Source: Porticoccaceae bacterium
GTDB lineage: Bacteria; Pseudomonadota; Gammaproteobacteria; Pseudomonadales; Porticoccaceae
Direction: 5' to 3'
Length of the DNA: 14,382 bases
Assembly: GCA_003491845.1 (NCBI GenBank)
Contig: DNBN01000098.1
Coordinates: 1 to 14,382, forward strand
Below are positions 1 through 6,677 of the stretch, in pieces (the first letter of the stretch is position 1; every line of letters begins with the position of its first letter). The notes under the pieces are model-generated. The model had not been told where the DNA came from, ran no database searches, and saw only the letters and a program-made list of their open reading frames with translations. A program made the position numbers and the translations under genes.

Positions 1-177
1 CATGACCAGTCAGTTGATGAAGAAACCCTTAGACGTTTTCTCAAAGAACGGCTCGCTAAATTTAAAATTCCAATGTATTTTCAACTTACTGATAAATCAT
101 TACCCCGAACCGGTTCAGGAAAAATTTACAAATTAGCCATACAAGACAAAGCAGTCAAATTGTTTAGCCATGTATAA
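1..177 (+). CDS. Acyl-CoA synthetase / AMP-forming ligase, C-terminal end (5' partial)
   Basis: The reading frame is open from the first base and stops with TAA at 175-177, leaving 58 residues. They match the small C-terminal domain of the adenylate-forming (ANL) enzymes: a helix, then the A8-like KFKIP segment, then the A10 signature PRTGSGKIYK. In this family the lysine of the GSGK motif (residue 41 of the visible part) helps catalyse adenylation of a carboxylic acid before its transfer to CoA. The bulk of the enzyme, which sets the substrate, lies outside the window, so fatty acid, aromatic acid or another acid cannot be told apart. The last codons (LFSHV) show no targeting signal. The gene converges on the asparaginase-like gene with only 9 bases between the stop codons, and I see no hairpin terminator between them. 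The fold assignment is strong; the substrate is unknown. Confidence 0.85.
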   Translation, partial: HDQSVDEETLRRFLKERLAKFKIPMYFQLTDKSLPRTGSGKIYKLAIQDKAVKLFSHV

Positions 178-186
178 ATAGCTTCG

Positions 187-672
187 TTAAATTGATTCAA
201 ATCTATTTTCTTTACGATTTTTTTGAACCTTATCGGCATCAAAAATTTGTCCATTCATAGCAATATAGACGCCCTCACGCAAAGTCTGTATGCCACCCAC
301 GGCACAGCCTATGTTAAACACAGCGTCATTTTCTGAAAATGCTGCCGGCTGAAGAGCACCGGTAAGAACAATTGTTTTTCCCATGATACCTTGTAAGCAA
401 GAGGCAGTTTCTACCATTCCATCCGTGCCATGGGTAATTAAAATATGCTCAGAGTCCGTGTCGAAAACTTTTTGGCGAATATGTTCTCGATCTTCAGTTG
501 TCATGTCCAAACTATCGACTCGCATAAGTTGATCGACCTTGAACGAAAAACCAACATTCATTTTATGTAATAAATTTTCTATAATCGGATGTCCAACTTG
601 AAATTCACTGGCATCATCAAAATACACTTTATCAATGGTCCCACCAGTGGTAAAAATATCTAAGCTGTTCAT
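187..672 (-). CDS. Single-domain asparaginase-like protein
   Basis: The 161-residue protein matches the N-terminal catalytic domain of the L-asparaginase/glutaminase family. It has the TTGGTID nucleophile motif (Thr12), the second motif HGTDGM (Thr83, Asp84) and a lysine near the end (Lys151) that by my alignment corresponds to the third catalytic-triad residue (Lys162 of E. coli AnsB). Ordinary asparaginases have about 320-350 residues with a second domain that supplies further active-site and subunit contacts. That domain is absent here, and the frame ends cleanly in TAA. Short proteins of this shape are, as I recall, widespread in gammaproteobacteria, so this is probably a native family rather than a broken gene. 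Asparagine hydrolysis is likely by homology but unproven. The ATG is preceded by AAGGT at a good distance. It is divergent from the sigma-factor operon across 191 bases. There is no signal peptide, so it is probably cytoplasmic. Confidence 0.8.
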   Translation of the reverse strand: MNSLDIFTTGGTIDKVYFDDASEFQVGHPIIENLLHKMNVGFSFKVDQLMRVDSLDMTTEDREHIRQKVFDTDSEHILITHGTDGMVETASCLQGIMGKTIVLTGALQPAAFSENDAVFNIGCAVGGIQTLREGVYIAMNGQIFDADKVQKNRKENRFESI

Positions 673-808
673 CTGCGGTTACCTTTTTGTAAGATTAGTC
701 AAAAACCAAAAATAGTACTTAGACTGTTTTTTGAGAAAACACTCTACGTTTTAAACGATACGCGTATACTGTAGTGAAGATTTTAACGCAAACACCTTTT
801 AAGTTCAC

Positions 809-838
809 TGATCCAATTAAAAATTGAGATCGTAATAA
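809..838 (+). promoter_or_regulatory. Putative RpoE/ECF11-type promoter of the sigma-anti-sigma operon
   Basis: TGATCC at 809-814 is followed by 18 bases and TAATAA at 833-838. The RpoE sigma factor of Rhodobacter sphaeroides, the type member of the ChrR-paired group, uses TGATCC and a TAAGA-like -10 with about 18 bases between them. The match lies directly before the sigma gene, so the operon probably activates itself. Transcription would start near 845, giving a leader of about 19 bases that still contains the AAGGAG ribosome-binding site at 848-853. The elements are seen directly; their use is inference. Confidence 0.65.
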
Positions 839-863
839 TGAATATAAAAGGAGCAAGCTGACT

Positions 864-1517
864 ATGTTGGGTACTAGAATCGACTTTATCGACAAAGAAA
901 AACCGGCTATATCCCGAACTGGGGTCTTTAGTAGCGAAAAACGCTCAGATCAATGGTCTTTGCTGTTAGTAGCTGTTGGAGAGTCACGGGATAGAAAAGC
1001 ATTTGCTCAATTGTTCAAACATTTCGCACCGCTTCTTAAGAGTTTTGCTCAGGCCAGTCGTCATGAGGGATGGTTTCCTGGATTGAGCGAAGATCTAGTT
1101 CAAGAAGTAATGATTAAAGTGTGGCAGAAAGCAGGTGGTTACAACCCCGAAAAAGCATCGGCCACCACATGGATTTACACCGTGGCGCGCAACTGCCGTA
1201 TTGACATGCTTAGAAGAAAAAGTAACACCCAACATTTACCGTTGGAAAACGAGGACTATTGGCATGAGCCTGACGAAGAGACACCAGTGTCGTTACTTCG
1301 GCAGAATCGCAGCGAGGTGAAGGTTCAGGCATCTCTTGGTCAATTACCAAAAGAACAAGACGAAATTCTTCGCAAGGTGTACTTGGAGGGAAAGTCACAT
1401 GCGGAGGCGTCAGTAGAGTTAGGCCTACCTCTTGGAACTGTTAAATCAAGAGTCCGGCTTGCACTTCAGAAAATGCAGATTTTGGTCGCACCAGAGTTTA
1501 GAGAAGAAATACTATGA
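864..1517 (+). CDS. rpoE: ECF sigma factor, RpoE/ECF11 type (ChrR-controlled)
   Basis: This 217-residue protein is an extracytoplasmic-function sigma factor. Residues about 44-117 form region 2 (core RNA polymerase and -10 binding), with SEDLVQEVMIKVWQ and TTWIYTVARNCRIDMLRR recognisable. Residues about 153-204 form region 4, with a helix-turn-helix (HAEASVELGLPLGTVKSRVR) that reads the -35 element. The gene directly after it, overlapping by ATGA, is a ChrR-type zinc anti-sigma factor, so this is the singlet-oxygen/peroxide-responsive RpoE type rather than the periplasmic-stress RpoE of E. coli. The N-terminal stretch of about 40 residues before region 2 is a little longer than usual. The ATG at 864 has AAGGAG upstream with a slightly long spacer of about 10 bases. 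The family is sure; the signal is inferred from the partner. The symbol refers to the Rhodobacter gene. Confidence 0.92.
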   Translation: MLGTRIDFIDKEKPAISRTGVFSSEKRSDQWSLLLVAVGESRDRKAFAQLFKHFAPLLKSFAQASRHEGWFPGLSEDLVQEVMIKVWQKAGGYNPEKASATTWIYTVARNCRIDMLRRKSNTQHLPLENEDYWHEPDEETPVSLLRQNRSEVKVQASLGQLPKEQDEILRKVYLEGKSHAEASVELGLPLGTVKSRVRLALQKMQILVAPEFREEIL

Positions 1518-2173
1518 GTACATTAAAACATCACCCAGATACAGCTATGTTAGTTGACTTTTCTGCGGGAAATCTCTCCACAGCAGCCTCTATCTGCGTA
1601 TCCGCCCATCTACATTTTTGCGACCGTTGCAAAGAAGAGCTTTTGCGCTTAGATCAAGTAGGATCACAATTGATGAGCGAAGCTGAACCTATGGTTGTAG
1701 AAGAGCAGCTATTCGACAAAGTGATGGCTAAAATCGATGCTCTGCCTGACACAGAAGCCGTGCCTCCGCCTAAGGTAATTGATAATTACCCATTGTCGGT
1801 GAGCAAGTTAATCGACTATACGCAGCCAGGTTTGAAGTGGCGTAAAATGTCCGGATCTGTTGATGTAGCAAAATTTAAAACGGGCCAGTCTGATTTCGAA
1901 GTTGCGTTGCATAGAATTCGTGCTGGGGGGAAAACACCACACCATGGTCACGGTGGCCAAGAGTTTACGGTGGTTCTAAAGGGCAGTTTCTCAGATGAAA
2001 ACGCTGTTTACACCGAGGGAGATTTTTTACTTAGGGAAGCAGGTGATGAGCATCAACCGACAGGAGCTCAAAATGGAGAGTGTATCTGTCTATCAGCATT
2101 GGCTGCTCCGATTAAACTTTCAAATCCGCTAGGGTTCTTGATGAAACCTTGGTTACGTATAAACCCAATGTAA
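1514..2173 (+). CDS. chrR: ChrR-type zinc anti-sigma factor with cupin domain
   Basis: The 219-residue protein has the two-domain layout of ChrR. Residues 1 to about 80 are the zinc anti-sigma domain, with an N-terminal His (6 or 7) and the HxxxCxxC motif (His32, Cys36, Cys39) that holds zinc and clamps the sigma factor. Residues about 95-219 are a cupin-like domain with the metal-binding set His144, His146, Glu150 and His180. A CIC pair (Cys190, Cys192) sits in the segment that matches the C-terminal Cys pair of Rhodobacter ChrR. In Rhodobacter the cupin domain is needed to release RpoE after singlet oxygen or organic peroxide stress. All key ligands appear intact, so the switch is probably functional. 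It is cytoplasmic, with no membrane segment, unlike RseA. The start codon overlaps the sigma stop (ATGA at 1514-1517), implying coupled translation and matched amounts. Confidence 0.92.
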   Translation: MSTLKHHPDTAMLVDFSAGNLSTAASICVSAHLHFCDRCKEELLRLDQVGSQLMSEAEPMVVEEQLFDKVMAKIDALPDTEAVPPPKVIDNYPLSVSKLIDYTQPGLKWRKMSGSVDVAKFKTGQSDFEVALHRIRAGGKTPHHGHGGQEFTVVLKGSFSDENAVYTEGDFLLREAGDEHQPTGAQNGECICLSALAAPIKLSNPLGFLMKPWLRINPM

Positions 2174-2194
2174 AAGCAATACGGGTGAAAATAG

Positions 2195-2223
2195 AAACCG
2201 CCTCTGTTCAGGCGGTTTTTTTT
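2195..2223 (+). terminator. Rho-independent terminator of the sigma/chrR operon
   Basis: AAACCGCC (2195-2202) pairs with GGCGGTTT (2211-2218) around an 8-base loop. The right arm runs into an unbroken T tract that ends at 2223. It lies 22 bases after the chrR stop codon. Confidence 0.9.
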
Positions 2224-2261
2224 GGTCCACTTTTCGACCAACATTAATAACCTCTAGAGCA

Positions 2262-2288
2262 TAAAAAAGGGCCTCTTCAGAGGCCCTT
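2262..2288 (-). terminator. Rho-independent terminator of the TonB receptor gene
   Basis: A near-perfect inverted repeat, AAGGGCCTCT (2267-2276) with AGAGGCCCTT (2279-2288), is followed on the minus strand by a run of T that corresponds to the A tract at 2263-2268. It lies 25 bases past the receptor stop. Together with the plus-strand terminator at 2195-2223 it insulates two converging genes. Confidence 0.88.
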
Positions 2289-2313
2289 AAGATTACTGCA
2301 ATATTACTGACTT

Positions 2314-4728
2314 TTAAAAGTCATACTGGGCTCTTAAATACCAAGAACCACCTTCGTAATTAGCTGCGGTGCGTCGAGGATATTGTAAGCCAACACTCAT
2401 GCGATTAGCATTAGGAGCGTCAATCTCATCAACATAGGTATCAAAAATATTTGAACCGCCAGCTGTCAAACGGAAGTTATCCGTTACATCATAACCAAGC
2501 TCAACGTCCATATACACGATGCTATCAATTTTTGCTGAAGGACTGGACTCGGCGCCTATAGTACCGCGCTCATCATAATGCTCCCCATAAAAATTAAGGC
2601 GCGCCATAAAGCTCAACTGATCATTGATATTAGTAAATGTGTTCAGTACCCAACGATTTTCTGGGTAGTTATTTTCAATATCCTCAACCAATGAATCAGA
2701 AACTGGCTGAATACCGTTAATCAAATCTTGATCAGTAATCTTAGTAGTATTGTGGTTGAAGGCCAAGCTAGCGTTGGTCTCTATACCAGATAACAGTTCA
2801 AAGGATGAAGACAGGACTAAATCAAAACCTTGATGTTCCAACTGTAAAGCGTTGGTATAAAAAGATAAAGATCCACCCATACCATTATCAATATCACCAG
2901 TACGATAAATACGATCATCCACAGCCACTTTGTAAAGGTCAAAGGTCAAGGTAGCGTCGTCAGTAAGATCTGCTGTCAAACCTAGACTCATGTTAACTGA
3001 CTCTTCCTCTTTCAGTGGTGCGCCTCCAACAGACAAGGCGGCGGCACTAGTAGGGCGAACCAAACCTTCTTCAACCTGCAAACCAGTGGTGCCATCAAAA
3101 GTAGTAATAATGGTACTTACATTGGCTTGACCTGGTGTCGGGGCATGGAAACCTGTTGATAAAGAACCACGCATTGTTAACGCATCACTGACAGTATAAC
3201 GACCAGCTACTTTTCCATTTATCGTGCTACCAAAGTCCGAAAAGTCCTCGTAGCGAATCGCATACTGCATAAACAGCTGATCGCTAACTTCATGCTCAAG
3301 GTCAGCATAAAAAGCAAGATTATCACGAGAGAATTCACCGGCATCTGCTGGCTTGACACTACTCATACCACTAGTGTCTCCATCAATCGCAGCCTGTTCC
3401 CCAGGGACAGTTGTGAAGGTTTCTTCGCGCCACTCAGCTCCATAGGCTAAAAACATGTCTGAGCCTAACGAAGTACCAAAATCAGCATTTATGTTGATCT
3501 CATTCTGATCGTAACCTCCAAGATCAAAATCACGTTGGAAAGTTCCATCTGATGCAACACCCAAACTTGGAGCCGTTGTATTATTTAAGAAATAGCGCAG
3601 CTCGTTAGAACCTGACGCCAAACTAACGTCATAGGAGGTTCCATTACTCATTTCACCCTTTAGACCTGCGACCAATGTTAAGTCCTTTTGCGCGCCATCT
3701 AAAAACGGTGTGTAGCCCTGACGCAAAGTGTCAGGCACCCAGTTTTCTTCCTGGCAGAGAGCTGCAATAGTTGCATGTCCAGTAGAACAATCAGTGTCAT
3801 AACCAGCACGATAAAAGAACCGATATCGACCGTCGGTCTCAGCATATCCACCATGTGCATAGAGACTGGTATCGCTACTATCTTCAGAGGTACCCATGTT
3901 AAAGAAAATACGCTCTCCGCTAGTCTCTGGCCGACCCCAAGATTGTACAAAAGGAGCGTCGCCAAATGGCGAGTCAGCGCCAACATTAGGAACGCCGGCA
4001 TCAATCAACCCTTGACCCACAGATCTCTGAATACCACGGGATAATGCATCGTTATCAGTTGATTCAAAACTAAGGTTCAAAAACCCTTCAGATCCCAGTT
4101 CAAAACCACCATTAGCTGATACCTTGACGGACTGCTCACCTTCAAAGAATTCGCCGTATTGCACCTGAACCTGGCCACCCTCTGATGCGTCTTTTAATTG
4201 AAAATCCATCACACCAGCAATAGCATCAGAGCCATATTGTGCTGCAGCACCATCACGAAGGACCTGAATATTCTTCAACGCAATACTCGGAATCATACCC
4301 ACATCCACACCATGCGCACCGTTACCCGCTGCTGGCGCGAAAAACTGCACCAAAGCAGATCGATGACGACGTTTACCATTTACCAAGATCAAGGTCTGGT
4401 CAGATGCCATGCCGCGTAAAGATGTCGGCCGAATAAATGCACTGCCATCACCAGTTGCCGGCGTTGCAGTATATGATGGTACTAGTGCTTTGAGTGTATC
4501 AGTGATATCTGCCTGGTTACCAAATGCTGCTATCTCTGCTTCAGAGAACACATCAACAGGAACGGGAGAGTCAACCACTGAACGTGGTTCATCACTTCGA
4601 CTACCGACTGTTACTACTTCTTCAATATTTAGATCATCCGTGTTCTGTGCCACGGCAACTTGTCCCATCGATGAAACTACAGCCGCAACTGCAACTGCAA
4701 TCATTCGACCTGGTCTGACGTTGCTCAT
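2314..4728 (-). CDS. TonB-dependent outer-membrane receptor, substrate unknown
   Basis: An outer-membrane active transporter of about 804 residues. It has a signal peptide with a hydrophobic core and likely cleavage in VAVA/QN, a TonB-box-like IEEVVTVGS just after it, a plug domain (about the first 130 mature residues, with SLRGMASDQTLILVNGKRR and VLRDGAAAQYGSDAIAGV) and a long beta-barrel. It ends in AQYDF, with the terminal Phe recognised by the barrel-assembly machinery. Two Cys in YDTDC...ALCQ may form a loop disulfide. The barrel family does not reveal the substrate, and no transport, sugar or siderophore gene is adjacent. I place the start at 4728: the ATG there follows GGGGA by five bases, while the upstream in-frame ATG at 4740 has no ribosome-binding site and lies 7 bases after a TATAAT (minus strand, 4753-4748) that could be the -10. 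I see no convincing -35 or Fur box. Confidence 0.93.
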   Translation of the reverse strand: MSNVRPGRMIAVAVAAVVSSMGQVAVAQNTDDLNIEEVVTVGSRSDEPRSVVDSPVPVDVFSEAEIAAFGNQADITDTLKALVPSYTATPATGDGSAFIRPTSLRGMASDQTLILVNGKRRHRSALVQFFAPAAGNGAHGVDVGMIPSIALKNIQVLRDGAAAQYGSDAIAGVMDFQLKDASEGGQVQVQYGEFFEGEQSVKVSANGGFELGSEGFLNLSFESTDNDALSRGIQRSVGQGLIDAGVPNVGADSPFGDAPFVQSWGRPETSGERIFFNMGTSEDSSDTSLYAHGGYAETDGRYRFFYRAGYDTDCSTGHATIAALCQEENWVPDTLRQGYTPFLDGAQKDLTLVAGLKGEMSNGTSYDVSLASGSNELRYFLNNTTAPSLGVASDGTFQRDFDLGGYDQNEININADFGTSLGSDMFLAYGAEWREETFTTVPGEQAAIDGDTSGMSSVKPADAGEFSRDNLAFYADLEHEVSDQLFMQYAIRYEDFSDFGSTINGKVAGRYTVSDALTMRGSLSTGFHAPTPGQANVSTIITTFDGTTGLQVEEGLVRPTSAAALSVGGAPLKEEESVNMSLGLTADLTDDATLTFDLYKVAVDDRIYRTGDIDNGMGGSLSFYTNALQLEHQGFDLVLSSSFELLSGIETNASLAFNHNTTKITDQDLINGIQPVSDSLVEDIENNYPENRWVLNTFTNINDQLSFMARLNFYGEHYDERGTIGAESSPSAKIDSIVYMDVELGYDVTDNFRLTAGGSNIFDTYVDEIDAPNANRMSVGLQYPRRTAANYEGGSWYLRAQYDF

Positions 4729-4740
4729 ATTTTTCCCCAT

Positions 4741-5202
4741 TAAGTTAATTATAAGTTTCGTTTTAGATAAGGTTGTATCGTTAATTTTTTCACCAAAACT
4801 AACGCATCAATCACGCTATAGTTGCGATATGCAAAGGATATCAGCAAATAGCGTTCGCATTGATTGCTCTTAGTATAGTACATAAAGCGTTATTTGTCTG
4901 CTCAGGTAACTCTTGGCTCAAATAATTTGAGCTACATGGCCACTGATTGGCCATGGCTCTTATGGCTCATAAAACATTATAAAGCGATTACTATCGCAGC
5001 AAAGAAATATAACCTCCCAACAATGCTGGTATAGGTCGCGAACAATGACCAGACCGGAACGATAGTAACTGGTGGTTTAATATCCCGCTGAAGACAGTAG
5101 TAAGAGTAGTCAACCTTAGTCGTCGTGGCTGCATAGGACTTACCCGCAACAATAACAAGAAAAGCATGCCTTAAGTTGACGCACCAACAGTAGTCAATGC
5201 AG
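4741..5202. other. Intergenic region without a convincing gene, rich in inverted repeats
   Basis: This gap separates the TonB receptor start from the hisF stop. The end near 4741 should hold the receptor promoter. The rest has no frame with a plausible start and a ribosome-binding site. One minus-strand frame is open from inside hisF to a TAA near 4977, with a hydrophobic end (SIVGRLYFFAAIVIAL), but it has no ATG, GTG or TTG that I can find outside hisF. An ATG-started frame at 5167 (minus, 58 codons) has unlikely composition. Inverted repeats: GCGAT/ATCGC (4984-4997), TTACTATCG (4988-4996) with CGATAGTAA (5060-5068), and TTGAC (5176-5180) with GTCAA (5193-5197), the last just beyond the hisF stop. 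It may be an intergenic repeat, a structured RNA or a gene remnant. Confidence 0.5.
4916..4955. repeat. Two adjacent palindromes
   Basis: GCTCAAAT (4916-4923) and ATTTGAGC (4925-4932) form a 17-base palindrome around one A. Two bases later CATGGCCA (4935-4942) and TGGCCATG (4948-4955) form a second hairpin with a 5-base loop. The block is followed by a short direct repeat (ATGGCTC at 4953-4959 and 4963-4968 onward). No T tract follows on either strand, so a standard terminator is unlikely. Operator, repeat element and RNA structure all remain possible. Confidence 0.55.
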
Positions 5203-5979
5203 TCACAAAAGGCGCATGTTAATACCTTGCTGTGCCATAAATTGCTTAGCCATTGGAATGGTATATTCTCCGAAGTGAAATATACTCGCCGCTAAAACGG
5301 CATCGGCATGTCCTTCAGTAATGCCATTGGCTAGGTGCTGCAAGTTTCCGACGCCGCCAGAGGCTATAACAGGGACAGAAACACCATTGCTAACCATCGA
5401 CGTTAACTGAAGATCAAAACCGTTTTTGGTGCCATCTCTATCCATACTGGTTAAAAGTATTTCGCCAGCACCTAGATCGGTTACTTTTTTTGCCCATTCA
5501 AGAGCATCGATACCTGTAGACTTTCGACCACCATGGGTGAAAATCTCCCATCGACAATCATCGCCCCAAGCCACCTGTTTTGCATCAATCGCCACAACAA
5601 TGCACTGACTGCCATATTTCTGTGCAGCCTCACTAATCAAAGTTGGATTAAAAATTGCGGCAGAATTAATTGCCACCTTGTCTGCACCAGCATTTAGTAG
5701 ATTTCGGATGTCATTTAATTCCCGAATACCGCCGCCTACAGTCAAGGGAATAAACACCTCCCCTGCCATTCTCTCGACCGTATGGAGGGTAGTATCACGA
5801 CCTTCATGGCTGGCTGTAATATCCAAAAAGGTAATTTCGTCTGCGCCTTGCTCATTGTATCGACGAGCAATCTCGACTGGATCTCCGGCATCTCGAATGT
5901 CCACAAATTGAACACCCTTCACGACACGACCTTGGTCGACATCAAGGCAGGGGATCAACCGCTTACACAACCCTTTCAT
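5203..5979 (-). CDS. hisF: Imidazole glycerol phosphate synthase, cyclase subunit HisF
   Basis: HisF is the (beta/alpha)8-barrel half of the HisFH enzyme. With ammonia from HisH it turns PRFAR into imidazole glycerol phosphate, for histidine, and AICAR, which returns to purine synthesis. The sequence shows [19 protein letters not shown] at the start, with the first catalytic Asp in CLDV. The second catalytic Asp is in VVAIDAK, and phosphate loops are visible at TVGGGIR and VIASGGVG. Length, 258 residues, is normal. An in-frame GTG lies one codon upstream at 5982; I prefer the ATG at 5979 because it forms a TGATG overlap with the ribA stop, implying coupled translation. No other his gene is in the window, so hisF is separated from hisH/hisA here. 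It is probably the last gene of the minus-strand set. A weak hairpin lies just beyond its stop, without a clear T tract. Confidence 0.97.
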   Translation of the reverse strand: MKGLCKRLIPCLDVDQGRVVKGVQFVDIRDAGDPVEIARRYNEQGADEITFLDITASHEGRDTTLHTVERMAGEVFIPLTVGGGIRELNDIRNLLNAGADKVAINSAAIFNPTLISEAAQKYGSQCIVVAIDAKQVAWGDDCRWEIFTHGGRKSTGIDALEWAKKVTDLGAGEILLTSMDRDGTKNGFDLQLTSMVSNGVSVPVIASGGVGNLQHLANGITEGHADAVLAASIFHFGEYTIPMAKQFMAQQGINMRLL

Positions 5980-6575
5980 CACTCTTTTTTACTTCTAAGA
6001 AAATGCCCTAGTTTGCCAGCTTTGGTAGCAAGATACTGGGCATTATGCGGATTACTTTCAGTTTGTATAGCTTTGCGCTCCACAACTTCAATACCTAAAT
6101 CTTCCAGTGCTTTTATCTTGCGTGGATTGTTGGTCATTAGATGAACCTTGGTTGCACCCAAGTGCGCCAACATAGGTTCACAGATTGAATAATCTCTCAT
6201 ATCCGCGCCAAAACCCAATCGTTCGTTGGCCTCCACCGTATCGGCGCCCTCATCTTGAAGATTATAAGCTCGAATTTTATTCACCAAACCAATACCACGA
6301 CCTTCCTGACGTAAATAAAGGACTGCACCCCGCCCATATTCAGAAATACGCTTCATAGCTTCATTTAACTGTTCACCGCAATCACAGCGCATGCTACCCA
6401 GGGCATCTCCTGTTAAACATTCTGAATGGATACGAACCAATAAGGGTTCATCAGAACTACAATCACCAATAGAAATGGCAATATGTTCTTTTCCTTTGAA
6501 CGGGTCTTCAAATGCATGGATATCAAAAGTTCCCCACTGGGTGGGTAGCTTGGAAGATTCAATATAACGAATCAC
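5979..6575 (-). CDS. ribA: GTP cyclohydrolase II
   Basis: RibA opens the imidazole ring of GTP, releasing formate and pyrophosphate, to give the pyrimidine precursor of riboflavin. The core is intact: [18 protein letters not shown] carries the three zinc-binding Cys, [16 protein letters not shown] binds and processes GTP, and [10 protein letters not shown] and TNNPRKI follow. With the start used here it has 198 residues, close to the E. coli length. I chose GTG at 6575 because GGAG at 6588-6585 sits 9 bases before it. The TTG at 6584 directly abuts that GGAG and so cannot use it. This stand-alone enzyme is needed because the RibA-like tail of RibBX at the right end of the window has lost its zinc and GTP motifs. 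It overlaps hisF by one base. Confidence 0.96.
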   Translation of the reverse strand: MIRYIESSKLPTQWGTFDIHAFEDPFKGKEHIAISIGDCSSDEPLLVRIHSECLTGDALGSMRCDCGEQLNEAMKRISEYGRGAVLYLRQEGRGIGLVNKIRAYNLQDEGADTVEANERLGFGADMRDYSICEPMLAHLGATKVHLMTNNPRKIKALEDLGIEVVERKAIQTESNPHNAQYLATKAGKLGHFLRSKKE

Positions 6576-6623
6576 TGGTGGCAACTCCGAAGTCTAATAG
6601 TGTTTAGGCCATCATTGTACAAC

Positions 6624-6660
6624 CAATAGAACCCTGCAGACAGACTTTTTGCAGCTATTG
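6624..6660 (-). other. Hairpin between the RND permease gene and ribA
   Basis: CAATAG (6624-6629) pairs with CTATTG (6655-6660), and CTGCA (6634-6638) with TGCAG (6650-6654), with a four-base bulge and an 11-base loop. It begins 18 bases past the permease stop on the minus strand. There is no T tract, so it is a poor terminator. It could stabilise or process an mRNA that contains both parts, or be chance. Confidence 0.35.
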
Positions 6661-6677
6661 ATTTTAAATAGCATAGT

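Noticed and set aside
765..770. TATACT at 765-770 within a small palindrome (ATACGCGTAT, 758-767) as a sigma-70 promoter for the sigma operon
   Set aside because: The nearest TTGAGA (731-736) is 28 bases away, too far. The TGATCC-type promoter fits the gene better. The palindrome is short and may be chance.
4409..4873. Open frame of 154 codons on the plus strand opposite the TonB receptor start
   Set aside because: It lies almost wholly antisense to a clear receptor gene, has Ser/Thr-rich shadow composition and no ribosome-binding site.
5051..5167. Small ATG-started minus-strand frame of 58 codons beginning MLFLLLL
   Set aside because: Its composition (many Leu, Arg and Ser) is that of an out-of-frame translation and no ribosome-binding site is evident.
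6624..6660. Hairpin after the RND permease as a terminator
   Set aside because: No T tract follows on the minus strand, so it is kept only as a possible processing or stability element.
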